Shown: positions 13,701 to 23,805 of the stretch, one piece after another
Layout: each line of letters opens with the position of its first letter
Numbering within the stretch: the first letter of the stretch is position 1
Notes under the pieces: model-generated
The model's input: only the letters and a program-made list of their open reading frames with translations
The model's database searches: none
What the model was told of the DNA's origin: nothing
Translations under genes and position numbers: made by a program
Assembly (NCBI GenBank): GCA_000727475.1
Contig: KL647290.1
Location: 2,772,695-2,836,694, forward strand
DNA from: Sarcocystis neurona
Taxonomy: Eukaryota > Apicomplexa > Conoidasida > Eucoccidiorida > Sarcocystidae
Direction of reading: 5' to 3'
Length of the DNA stretch: 64,000 nt

Positions 13701-16700
13701 CAGATGAATTGAAGCAGAAGGACGAGGAAGTTTCTGTCTGTCGCTGTGCCGTGAACTACGAGGAGGAAACTGCGAAGAAGTCACTGGGCAGGGACGCACA
13801 TAAATACGCACCTCTCATGAGAAAAAAGGGACACAGAGAGAGACACGTAAATACACACACACACACATACGTATCAAGAGGAAAAGAAAGGACGAGAACT
13901 GTAAACAGATACATACACATATCACAAGAAACGAGAGACACGAATGTAGGGAGATACACACCCGTATCAAGAGAGTGCGACACAGACAGAGACACACACA
14001 CAGAGAGGAATTTAAATAGACACACACACACACAGAGAACAGCAGGGAGACACAGGAATGTAAACGAAGACACACACGGAGAACAGCAGAGACGGGAATG
14101 TAAACGGAGACACACACGCACACAGAGAACAGCAGAGACAGGAACGTAAACGGAGACACACACACAGAGAACAGCAGAGAGGGAGACGGAAATGTAGACG
14201 GAGACAGACAGATATTGTGGGGAAAGGAAGAGAGGGAAATGCAGACTTTCCCGCACACACACACACACATACATATACATCAAGAGAATGGAGAGGACGA
14301 GAGATGAACGTAAATGGAGACCCACACAAATCAAAAGAGAAAAGAAGACAGAGAAGTGCATGTAAATAGACACACACACAAACACACTTGTGAAGTGGAA
14401 AAGAGAGGAAGAGAGAAGTTTGCTCAGTCGCCTGCCAGGTTTAGTACGAACTACACGTAGCACCAGAAAGTCTGGCTCATTATAGAACAACTTCTTCATG
14501 TACGGAGGTCCTTGCTGCTGCTTCAGGATAACCTTCTTGTGTCCAGCCTTCAATACAAAAGAGAAGAGCCGTCCACCAGTGTTGCTTCGTATAAATGGTA
14601 CGCACATATATAGATGCGTATATACAGTCTACCTACGTACCTACCTGTCTGTATATGTAGATGAGGCAGGTGTACGCGTGGACGCGTGTCCTTCACTGAA
14701 TATAAACGTACCTACGTAGCCATCAAGATGTCTATATACATAGACATTCATATATGTATAGATATGTGCGGGCACTAATAACTATATACACATATACAAA
14801 CAAGTCAACTGGTGAAGACATATATGTAGAGAAGCACCAACGGTCACTTGGTAGATGTCCGGGAATATATAGTGAAGGCACGTTCCAGAAGAAAGAGGCA
14901 GCAACAATTTAACGGCTTGGGGGACAAGGGATCCTCCTGGCACGGTGCTCTACATTCAGGTACCTACACAAATATATATGCAGATGACATATATATATAT
15001 ATAAATGTATGTCCACTGCACTCCCTGCACATGCATTATATCAGACATTATATATTGCGTGCACGCACGTACATACATATTAGAGATAGGTATATTAGAC
15101 TCTTATATCTTTTTAGAGAATACTGATGCTAACGAATACACACCTATATATATGAATAGATATGAGTACTCCACTTTTCTCGCAAATCAACTACGTCACA
15201 TAGAACATACCTAGATATATGTACGGATATACAGGAACCCAAGATGGGTCCAGGACAACACATATATATGTACAGGAGCCCATAATGGGTATACGACATA
15301 CTCCTACACAGTCGTATACACATGCGTGTATATATGTGTGTGTATGTATAGGAAGTTCCCCCGTCTGGTAAGTTTCTCTATCTGTCTGCCTTTCCGTCTC
15401 TTCCTGTCCCTCTCTTCGTCTTTTCCTCTCTCAATGTGCCTGCGTGTGTCTCTATCTGCTGGTGTCCGGGGATAGATGGCAGATCTGCATCCCGTAGATT
15501 TGCCCACGACGGAGAGACCGAGGCTGCAGAGCAGATGTGTTTAGGACTGCAGAAGGCGTCGAAGTATTTTCCTGCCACCGTGTGCGGCCCACATTTTCGA
15601 TGTCAAGGAGACGGTCCTTCAGACGGTCATAGACGACATCGGGGAGGCGAGACGCCGCATGCAAATGGTACGTCTCGTCGCACAGCAGCAGCTGCGCGCG
15701 AAGCCTCTTCCACTCCTGCAGCACCACCTGAGGCACTGCCCCACACTGGCCGACTCCTCCTCGCAGCAGTCCTGCTCCTGCTGCTGCTCGCCTCTCTGCT
15801 GTGTCATGTGCTGCACCTGCTCCTCTCCCTCCTGTTGTCGCCACCTGTGTCACTCCGCTTGCCGCTGCTTCCCCTGCTGTTGTCTCTACTGCTGCCGCCA
15901 GTGGTAGATCCGCTTCTGCTGCTGTTTCCGCTGCTGCTGCTGCTTCTTCTGCTGCTGTTGGTGGTACTGTTGCTCGTGTTGGGGCAGGCAAGAGCACTGC
16001 TTCTGCGGGTGGCGCTGCTGCTGCGCCCGGCGTTGGAGCAGAGGAGAATAAAACGTCGCTTCTCTCCTGCAGGTGCTGCGGTAGAGCTGCTGCATGTCGT
16101 CGGACGTCTTCTCCGCTGCACGCACTGGTCAAAGCTGCTGCTGAGGCAGCAGACAACGTTGTGTTGCAGCAGCCGACCTGTCTTTGCCGTTGGTTCTTCT
16201 GCTGCTGCTCGGCTGCTGCTGCAGCAGCACGTCCGTCGTTGGGTATCCCCTTTTTGTTGCTGCTGCTGCTGCAGTGCCGCCGGAAAATCCTAGCAGATGA
16301 AGCAGCAGCAGTGCAGCAGCAGCAGACACCTCTCGTTAGAACTGGGAAGTTGACGGACCTTCGAAAACTCGCAGCAGCAGCAGACTTCCACACAGCAGCA
16401 GGTGCGGCACGAGGCCTCCATACCGCGGCAACGATTACGGCAGCAGCAGCCGCTCCAAGAGAAGCAGCTCCGTCAGCTGCAGGTCTACCACATGCAGCTA
16501 ACAGATGAATAACTGCAGCAGCAGAAGAGGGGAGTTGCTGCAGCAACTGCACCTGTTGTACGTGCTGGGCGTGCCGCGACTTCGCTTGCGGCAGAAGCGC
16601 TGCTTCTTCGTCTTGCTGCAGCTGACAGCTGCTGCAGCAACGACGACGTAATTGCCTGACGTGCTGCGCCTTCAGCAGCGCAGCCCAGTTGCTGCGAGTC

Positions 16701-17293
16701 TCTCTCACCCAGTCTGTCGCTGTTCCAAAAGAAGAAGTTGCTCCTGTTGCTGCTGCTGTGGCCGCAACGAAGGGAAAGCGGTGACGCCATTTTGCTGCCG
16801 TTGCTGCTCCTCCGAAGCACATGTGAAGACTCTCTCTCGTTGCGCCTGATCCTGCTGCTGGCACTTGTTCTCCTCTTTCCCCTGCTCTGCTCGCCGACGA
16901 TGCTTCTGCCGCTAACGTTGCTTCTGCCGCTGCTCTTGCTGCTGTCGTTGCTGTTGCTGCTGTCGTTGCTGTTGCTGCTGTCGTTGCTGTTGCTGCTGCC
17001 GCTGCTGTTGCTGCTGCCGTTGCTGCTGCAAATGCAGCAGCAGGGAGAGCGTAGACAGCAAGAGCAGACGCAACAGGGACAGCAGGCGCAGAGGAAGAAG
17101 CAGCAGCAGCCGAGGCACCAGGACCCTGTGCAACAGTAGCAGCGGAGCAGCCAGACGGCGCAGCAGCAGTAGCAACAGCCCCACGTGCAGCAGCAAGCAG
17201 AGAGGCAGCAGGTGCGGCAGCAGAACGGGAGCCTATCTCGGCAAACACAAGACGATAAACCAAGCGGCCCATCACCGCAGGCTCAAGCATCAT
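1..17293 (-). CDS. ligA: NAD+-dependent DNA ligase (LigA family), five exons, truncated by the left window edge
   Basis: The product would seal nicks in DNA using NAD+ as AMP donor (ligase-adenylate, then DNA-adenylate, then sealing). Exons, in transcription order: 15593-15715 (open upstream to 17293), 12127-12956, 8413-9739, 6888-6979 and 1-5784. Every junction has GT-AG ends and matching phase. Blocks appear in LigA order: domain Ia (Y,H,D,Y,D residues kept), DSPT-like and PMLSLD, adenylation site AEPKFDG, TLRGDGRRGED, VRGELF, AAGTL, SDGVVYKIS, WALAYKFP, OB fold, then a C-x2-C ... C-x5-C zinc finger and the start of the HhH region. Introns and homopolymeric insertions show it is a eukaryotic nuclear gene, not a bacterial contaminant. 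The HhH remainder and any BRCT domain lie left of the window. The start is uncertain. The family is known from bacteria and a few viruses; an organellar role (apicoplast or mitochondrion) is my inference. Family assignment is secure, exon 1 length is not. Confidence 0.92.
5785..6887 (-). other. ligA intron 4
   Basis: GTAAGC donor and GTGCAG acceptor. It holds TA/TG microsatellites (5880-6090), a CTA/ACT triplet run (about 6275-6330) and CTG-rich DNA. I see no coding block. Confidence 0.75.
6888..6979 (-). CDS. ligA: ligA exon 4: VRGE block of the adenylation domain
   Basis: A 92-base exon between a CTGCTGCAG acceptor and a CG/GTAAGC donor. It encodes VRGELFVDLPEL...NSRRRAAGKRPILHP plus two bases of an Arg codon. 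This matches LigA VRGEVFMxxxxFexLNxxRxxxGxxxFANPR. The Arg codon is completed by the first base of exon 5, which continues HAAGTL, the counterpart of NAAAGSLR. It has no insertion, unlike its neighbours. Confidence 0.93.
6980..8412 (-). other. ligA intron 3
   Basis: GTGAGC donor and CTGCAG acceptor. It holds CTG-rich DNA (7070-7700) and (TA)n/TATG tracts (8110-8350). I see no conserved block. Confidence 0.75.
8413..9739 (-). CDS. ligA: ligA exon 3: adenylation domain with KxDG catalytic lysine
   Basis: Begins after TACAACAAG with one base completing a Ser codon, then ADFDVPLPFHLVAEPKFDG. The lysine in AEPKFDG (codon at 9684-9682) is the residue that becomes AMP-linked in NAD+ ligases. About 155 Ala-rich residues are inserted before WHLLHATLRGDGRRGEDVS, the ATRGDGxxGED motif that normally follows within about 20 residues. 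A second Ala/Thr-rich insertion leads to AEDINWILE at a CTCGAG/GTGAGC donor. It splices in phase 0 to VRGELF in exon 4, recreating the LEVRGE block. Length 1327 bases fits the phases exactly. Confidence 0.9.
9740..12126 (-). other. ligA intron 2, containing the assembly gap
   Basis: GTATGT donor and AACAAG acceptor. Mostly (TA)n, TATG and CACA microsatellites (10100-12000) around a 711-base N run. Confidence 0.75.
10766..11476. other. Assembly gap (711 N) inside a microsatellite array
   Basis: A run of N flanked on both sides by (TA)n. The unique-looking sequence on each side is related, so the gap lies inside a repeat. True length is unknown. Confidence 0.99.
12127..12956 (-). CDS. ligA: ligA exon 2: end of domain Ia through the PMLSLD motif
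   Basis: The exon follows a TTTTCTGCAG acceptor and opens with KYPFLKDDSSPSSYVGAPP, the counterpart of LigA HPEL...DSPTQRVG. A Gln/Glu/Lys-rich and Ala-rich insertion of about 220 residues follows. It then returns to HLHVAPMLSLDAARDFQGF, matching the invariant H-x-PMLSLDN block that links domain Ia to the adenylation domain. It ends AG before a GTATGT donor at 12126, phase 2. Length is 830 bases, consistent with phase 0 in and phase 2 out. Confidence 0.85.
12957..15592 (-). other. ligA intron 1 of the exon 1 to 2 junction
   Basis: GTGGGC donor (weak) and TTTTCTGCAG acceptor. It contains TA/CA microsatellites, a GACA/CACA-rich stretch with a minisatellite (14035-14207), and a segment at 14430-14610 that reads like protein on the minus strand (KAGHKKVILKQQQGPPYMKK) but matches no ligase block. 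Confidence 0.65.
14035..14207. repeat. Minisatellite, about 4 units of 40-46 bp
   Basis: Units begin GAGAACAGCAG and end with a GTAAACGGAGACACACAC-type stretch. Copies differ by small substitutions and by CACA length. It lies in a ligA intron within a longer CACA/GACA-rich tract. Confidence 0.85.
15593..17293 (-). CDS. ligA: ligA exon 1: domain Ia (secure 15593-15715) with a possible long Ala-rich N-terminal extension
   Basis: Bases 15715-15593 encode 41 residues matching LigA domain Ia, the NMN-binding part. In the block ETYHLHAASRLPDVVYD the Tyr, His, Asp, Tyr and Asp line up with E. coli Y22, H23, D32, Y35 and D36. The exon ends ...DIEN before a GTGGGC donor, in phase 0, and exon 2 continues KYPFLKDD. 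A CTGCAG acceptor just before 15715 would make this a short exon. Alternatively the same frame is open up to a stop at 17359, with two adjacent ATGs at 17293-17288 followed by MLEPAVMGRLVYRLVF and an Ala/Gln-rich stretch, which could carry organelle-targeting information. CTG-rich DNA stays open by chance, so the extension is weak evidence. Confidence 0.7.
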
Positions 17294-19700
17294 ACTGAAG
17301 CGCCCTCCCGCTGGTGGTGTTGCCAACAGAGAGACAGCTCTCTGCTGCGTTGGCCCCTACTGCTCCGCCTTCTGTTGTCGCTGCGTCTGCTGATCCTGCT
17401 GCCGTAGCTGATACCGCAGCTGCTGCTGCAAACGCTCGCGCGTTCGCGTAGCTAGCTCCAACTGTGGGGTCGTCGTAGACTGCCTTCGCTGCGGCGCTGC
17501 ACTGCTGCTGTGCTGCTGCATCGTCTCCTGCTGCCTCCGCTGCTACTCCTCTTGCTGGTACTCTGCTGCTGCTGCGGCCGCTGCTGCTGGTGGCACCGAG
17601 AAAGTCTGCTGCTGGCTGGAACTGCTGACAGCTGCCTCCTCCTTGTGGGCTTGCTGCTGCTGCTGTCGCGTTCCGCAGCTGACGCGGCTGCTGCTTCTGC
17701 TTCCCCACGTGCAGGCCTATCCCTCACGGTTTCTATCGCTGCGTCACATCCTGCCGCCTTTGCTCGCTGCTGCTGTTTCTTCATCGGGAAGCGTAGCTAA
17801 CGCTACACTCTATCACTGCTGCTTCTTGTTCTGTGTCTTCTGGGACGTGTGCTGCAGCCTCTGCTGCTGCGGCTGCTGCGGTTCTGCTGTGTCCCCTTCG
17901 CGCTGCGGCATGATGCTTCGAAGACAGCTGTCCCCGGTGTCGTCTGCATGCGCTGCTGCAGTTGCTATGCCTTGTCCACGCGAGGCTTGGGAGCGTGTCG
18001 AAATTGCTCTCGCTGCTGTGGGCATTCCACAAGTTGACGGAACTCGTCAGTTGCTGCTGGCGGTCATTGCTGCTCTACATCCGAGCCGCCATATCCTGCT
18101 GCGCTGCTCTGTGTCTGGGAGCTCGCTGCTTCTGCAGCTGTCTCCGATGCGCTACTCTCTCGCAGCGAGCCACCCGCGGCCACCCTGTGGTCGCTGCTGC
18201 TGCTGTTCCTCCGGACTGAATTCTACACCTGTTTTCCACTGTGCCTGGACCGGTGCTTGCAGAGTGCTATGCGCCGCTGCTGTTGCTCCTTGTATGGCCG
18301 GCGCTGCTCTCTTGCTGCTGCTGTCGCTGCCTGGGCTCCGCGTCTGCGGCTGTTTTCCTGGCTGCCGCTGCAGGCATCGCCTGCCGCCCCTTCAGGCCTT
18401 CGAAAGGGCTGCGTCTGCTGCTGATGGTGCTGCTGCTGCTGTCGATGTCGTGCGTACTGCTGCTACGGCGCTGCGCCTGCGGCTGCCGTGACTGCATCAT
18501 CACTTCCTCAGGCCGCATGCCTTGGGCGGCCTTTTCAGCTCCCGGTGCTGCACACGGTCTCAGCTGCGGCTGCTGTTACCTTGTTTTCACGAGGACTGCC
18601 GCCTAAGGTTCCGGCTGCAGCTGCTGCACTGCCTGCTCTTGCTGCTGGTGGCGCCGCTGCTGTTGTGCTGCTGGTCTCGCTGGTCCTGCTTTGCCGCTGA
18701 AGGAGTGCTGCCCGGGACTGCTGGTGCTGCTCATGTTGTCGGCTGCTGCGCCTCTGCGCCGACTGCGATACTGCTGGTGTTGCTGCAGGCAGAGGTGGCA
18801 GTAGTAGCAGTAATAGGTCGTGTAGCGGTAGGCTGCTGCTTATGGTGCTGCAGCTGGTCATGCCGCGGTGGCTGCCTGGGCTGCTGCTTCCGCTCCTTCT
18901 GTCGATAGAAAGCTTTTCAAGCTGGCGAGAAGGAGGAGGACGGGATGCAGCGGAGTCAACTGCGACGTCGCTGTGCTGCAGCACTCACTCTACCCGGAAG
19001 TCTACGAGCAGCAGCAGCTCGTGTGTGCACGGGTAGGAGCTGTCGGGACGGCCAGTAGGGTTGAAGGAACCAGCAGCGGCAGTAAAGGAGAAGAGATAAG
19101 TGAAAAAAGGCATACGCGCACGAAGAAGCAAGTTATCAGAAACGTGCTGGGCTCCAGCGTGCATGCGCTTTACTAGGCAGCAGCAGCAGCAGCAGCAACA
19201 CAGCATCGAGACAGAGGAAGAACCCGCCGCCGCCCTGTAGCAGGAGCACCCGTGAAAATGGTTGCAGCAAGGGACAAAGGTGACTGCTTCTAGACTGCAC
19301 ATGAAACTCGTAGGAAGAAGGCAAGTTGACTCTGCTCAGTATTTCAAGAATGTCTTTGAAACAGGCGGACGGGTTTTGTGCTTTTGCTGCCAGCGAAGCG
19401 CTGTGCAGGCGCGCTGGGCTGCTATTGCTGCTGCCGCAGCAGTAGCGGCTGCTGCTGCTGCTGCTGTGAGAAGGAGGCGTGTAATATCGCGCACAGCAGA
19501 GCTCGCCACGGCGTGTCGCCCGTGAATCGAAGCGCTGCTACTGACGCAAGACTGCATACGCGCTTCTGTCTTGCTGCTTTTTGCTGCAGCAGCAACAGCA
19601 ACTGCGGCGGCAGCGGCATCGCTCTTGAGAGCAGACAGCTGACGCGCGTGCCGCCGAGGCAGCAGCTGTAACAACACTGCCGCCAAGTACAATCGCGATG
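17294..19700. other. CTG/CAG-rich region upstream of the ligase, no gene assigned
   Basis: Dense CTG triplets on the plus strand keep several frames open on both strands (for example plus 17643-18491 and minus 17283-17708). None shows a recognisable family. It may include 5' exons of the ligase on the minus strand or be intergenic. I cannot decide from sequence alone. Confidence 0.5.
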
Positions 19701-19852
19701 TTTCGCCCCGATGTAGAAGCGAGCAGCACGAGCCCGTGGTAGGCTACGGTTGCTGTAAGAATGCTGAAGTACATCGCTACCACGGTTGCGGCTCCTGCTG
19801 CTACTGCCGTTCCGGCTGTTGATTGACGCAGTGCGTGCATTCCCAAGCCGGT
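19538..19852 (-). CDS. Possible exon with a hydrophobic signal-anchor-like segment
   Basis: Not recognised. On the minus strand an ATG near 19850 is followed by MHALRQSTAGTAVAAGAATV, then VAMYFSILTATVAYHGLVLL, a hydrophobic stretch that could be a signal peptide or membrane segment, then an Ala/Ser-rich stretch. It lies upstream of the ligase in the same orientation, so it could be a 5' exon supplying an organelle-targeting leader. No splice path to 17293 or 15715 could be established, and chance translation is possible. Confidence 0.2.
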   Translation of the reverse strand, partial: TGLGMHALRQSTAGTAVAAGAATVVAMYFSILTATVAYHGLVLLASTSGRNIAIVLGGSVVTAAASAARASAVCSQERCRCRRSCCCCCSKKQQDRSAYAVLRQ

Positions 19853-19989
19853 CTGCGCCTGCGTACAGGCACTTCTGGGAGGCAATATATGTCCCTTTAT
19901 CTGCCTTCCTACACTGCCACAAGCAGAGACGCATGTGTGTACGTATTTGTAGTTCAAAGTCGTTCACTTGTGCGCCTCCGTGTGTGTGT

Positions 19990-20395
19990 GCCTCTAGAAG
20001 GACGTTTATACGCTCATTATACATACATACGTGTATACATATATATATATATATATATACATGTATACGTGCACATATAAAAGTGCTTTTGTGGACGCGA
20101 ATACAACATATAAATGTATATATATATATATATGTATGCATACATACATGCACATATACTCGAATATAGATATATATATATATACATACATACATATACA
20201 TATCCACACATGTATACAGACAAGCACGTATACACGCACACAAATATACATGCACACATACATGAATAAATACATACATACGAACATAAATACGTGGATA
20301 CACACATACATCAATCTCCCTATTTATACATACATACATACATATATACATACGTACAAACATACATACACATGCATACATACAGCGTACTTATA
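19990..20395. repeat. TA/CATA microsatellite block
   Basis: Long (TA)n, TACA and CATA tracts translated as IYIYI in several frames. Not coding. Confidence 0.9.
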
Positions 20396-20678
20396 CCCGC
20401 GTAGCGGGATGTCTCACCTCAGCGGCACAAGTGTAGCACTTCACGAAGGAAGGGAATGCTACTGTGTCAATATGTTTGGCCCTCAGGCAATATTTGCGGG
20501 TAGGTAGCAATATAGGCTCTGTGCGGTGAGGGTCGCAGTGCATGTACGCGTGTATTTTCGTAGGTATATCTTACGCAGCATTTGTCGATTTCTACGCGTG
20601 CCAACACACAAAGTCCCTCCTATATGTATGTATCTACGCGGCCAGAGAGTAAGATTCACACTGCCTGCCCGCCTGCCT

Positions 20679-20765
20679 ATTCCGCCAACTGTGCAAGTCT
20701 GTAGAACTACGAGTTGGACCGACTCTTACCTTTCCGCCAACTGCGCAACTCTGTAGAGCTCCGCG
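20679..20765. repeat. Direct repeat, two units of about 33 bp
   Basis: Two copies beginning TTCCGCCAACTG and ending CTGTAGAACTACG or CTGTAGAGCTCCG, separated by about 20 bp. They differ at a few positions. No function inferred. Confidence 0.8.
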
Positions 20766-22150
20766 CTGAACATTTACGTGCGAGTCTGCGAGTCTGTATC
20801 CATAGACAACGTGCGCATATTGCGGTCCAGACATCTATGTCTCTGCGCACGTAACCTCTGCATGCGGAGCACTGTATAGGTGTGTATGCGTGCCTCTCAC
20901 ATAGAGCGCTCCACACATACACACTTTCCTATGTATATTCCTTTAGATCCATAACAGTAAGCAGCGACGTACGAAGTTTGCGTCCTGCGATCTGAACGGC
21001 TATATTTAAACTACATCTTAGTGTTCGATATTCACTCACGTGAACAGAATGACGCGCCCGTCCCTCGAGCGTTCTTTAGCCAGTTTTTTCTTCTGCGCAC
21101 ACCTTCATACTTACCACAATCGCGTACGTACGCATACGTAATCAACAGATCATTACACATAAGGAGACATATAAATTTAGACAAGAACGTACAAATATGA
21201 ATGCACGTGCTCGTAGGTCTATCTTGGTGTGTATGCATATAAATTCGTGGTACAAAATGTACACACAGGTGGAAATATACACATGTATATATATATATAT
21301 AAGCAGACATTCAGTTGGCAGTCGCTGTTTCTTGCTCTGACTCTCATGTATGCGCGCATCTATACACAAATATTTCTCCACCAACGCAGCACACACACGC
21401 ACACATAAAGACTGGCCTGTTACCACTTCTACAATCTGTGGATTTCTCTACGTATGTGTACAGTGTAAACATACACACGTGTATGTCCTAGAGAAGCTGT
21501 AGTCCTTTTGAGAGATAAAAGACACGGACTGACGACGGTGCTGCTCATCACCTGCTGTCTGCGTAGGAAAAGAAAACCCATCTACTGAATCGATTGCTTC
21601 ACTCCCGTCTGAACGTGTGGATCTTCAGTTGTACGCTCACGCACCTGTCCAGTTGTTGCAGATAGGTCATTTATGATACGTATCAATGGCCTCCCCTGTA
21701 AGCACACGCGAGTGTACTTCTCTACAAAACTGATATTTTGCAGAGTGATTCATGCCTGTGTATGTATCAATTTATAAAAACACCCGTGCACGTTTCCTCA
21801 AGCCCTATGTACACAAGGAAGACGAGTACACGATTCCCGATACTCTTCTACATATAAGTGTATGTACACGTGTCTGCACATACACATATATATGTATATA
21901 TATTTATCAGAGCTGCGTAACACGACGGTAGACAGAGAGATGAGTGGCAAGTTGTCCACTACTGGGGGCCTTCTATCATCGTGTCACTGATACGATGCAT
22001 TATACGGTGGCTCACTAGACCGCAGACATTCCAGATTCTTCTCAAAGGGGTTTTAATGCAGTCAAGCGTTCCGTGAACTATGCAATTCTACGACGAGCAA
22101 CGGACACCTAGGCTTCGTCATGATGTAGAAGTGTGAGAAAGAAACGAAGT

Positions 22151-22405
22151 TCAAACTCCAGAAAGTACGAGCACCTGTGACATTGTGAAAGCACTCAGCC
22201 GTGCACGGACTGCCTTACCGTATGCTTCGTCAGTAAAGAATGCGCCGCTGCTTGTAGCGGTATAACTGCGACTGCAATTCTCCTCCCCACCGCTCTCACT
22301 TTGTGCGAGTACACTACTCCGTGTCTTACTACTGCAGCCGCTGGTATCAAGTACGCCAACCGGTAGATACGCGCTGGTATTGCCAGCGCACAGTGCGGAC
22401 GACAC
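22151..22405 (-). CDS. Unrecognised open segment, Ser/Cys-rich
   Basis: An 84-codon minus-strand open segment in a low-repeat area. It reads as ordinary mixed-composition protein (includes LAQSESGGEENCSRSYTATS and GAFFTDEAYGKAVRARLSAF) rather than triplet-repeat translation. No family recognised and no exon partners found. It could be one exon of an unknown gene or chance. Confidence 0.2.
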   Translation of the reverse strand: MSSALCAGNTSAYLPVGVLDTSGCSSKTRSSVLAQSESGGEENCSRSYTATSSGAFFTDEAYGKAVRARLSAFTMSQVLVLSGV

Positions 22406-23676
22406 CAGCGTGATGACCTAGTCTCAGACGGATGGATATCGGTGTAAGCAGCGCAGCTTCGAGTTCACTTTTGGAGAAAAAGCTCCATGGACAGAAGTGG
22501 ACTGGTTCCCTTCTTCAGTAACCCTCTTCCATGAGGAAGCCCCGGTACAATGCGTCCACACGCGTGGGCCACGTCCATCCCTCTACACAATCCCACGGAA
22601 GGAAGACGCACTTACAAGGATATATATATATATATATATATGATGCCACGTAGACCACTGTACGGAGGCGTATGCGTGTATGCGCTGATGCCTGCGTAGC
22701 CAGACTGAGGCATGCTGAAGTTCTCTCTTTGAAACAGGACACTAGGTGGAAGCAAGAGAAAACCTCTTGACAAGCCTTGCAGCGTGTGCACTTACACAGA
22801 AATAGCTGGTGCAGTGAATTCTGCGAAGCGCGTGCAGTCCGACGCTTTCAGCGCATACTTGCGTGAGCGTAGGCTGTCAAGTGTGCGCTAGTGCGGTCAC
22901 TTCCACATATGCGAGTAAAGGAAGGCTCCTACCTCTAGTTCGTGTAAGGGTGTCAAGCATTTGCTTCCACGCGCCCCTCCTGTGTATGTTTGTGTGTGCA
23001 CTGCATTCATATTTTAATATCTACGTATGTGTGAGCACGAAGCACCAGGGGATAAAAGCCTCTGCAGCAGACTATCGTACCACAGCTGACGCGATGAATT
23101 TCTCAGTTCTGTTGTTTACTCTGCGCGTAGGTTTATGAAACGTGGTTAACAAGTGGGAGCTGTGCTGTCCCTGTGTCTGTGTAAAGAATCGTAGTTCTTT
23201 TCACTAGTAGTAGTAATTTTCATTGTATACAGGTAGTGCAGATACACGCCGCGGGCCCCAACGCAGAGCAGCAGTTTCCTGCTCATTGAACAAAAACTTG
23301 TGTGGCGGAAAAAACTGGAGGGTGGTCATCTCTGCAAACGCAGCGGCACGCGGGCGTGTGTTGCCGGATCAGTCACGGCAGCACGGCTCGCAGACGGCTG
23401 TCACTTCTTCGCATAGCTAAACGCACACCTGTGCTTCTGGATAAGCAATCCTACGAATGTACACTGCGTCAGCATTTCAGCAGTGTGAACAGCCTTTCAC
23501 CAAATTTTCCTGCAAGACGCTAGGGTGCACGCAAAGGATTCTCTGCTTCGTGCGGTCAGACGTCTTGTCTGTACGAAAGGTGGAGCCACTCTCGCAGCAG
23601 CAAAGCGCCCCTTAACAAAAACGCTGTGTAGGAGAGTCTGCGGTCAAAGCAGAGACCACCATCAGCGCATCGCTAA

Positions 23677-23805
23677 GGCAGGTGCGACTCACAATACAGT
23701 TTATGGCCACCGGCACACCTCCATGGCAGTAAGAACTCAAAATACTGTCTATAGCCTTCGGCACGGCAGTAGCAGCTCAGGATACTGCTTGTACGACAGC
23801 AGACG
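23677..23805. repeat. Degenerate tandem repeat, three units of about 40 bp
   Basis: Three copies around the core GGCAG...ACTCA-AATAC-GT-TATAGCC...CGGCAC (near 23677, 23725 and 23765). They are diverged from one another and contain no triplet or TA microsatellite, unlike most repeats here. Confidence 0.7.

Noticed and set aside
14430..14610. Minus-strand protein-like segment KAGHKKVILKQQQGPPYMKK as an extra ligase exon
   Set aside because: It matches no LigA block, and the exon 1 to 2 junction (DIEN|KYPF) is complete without it.
1..17293. Bacterial contamination as source of the ligase
   Set aside because: Conserved blocks are split by GT-AG introns full of the same microsatellites and triplets as the SEY1 locus.
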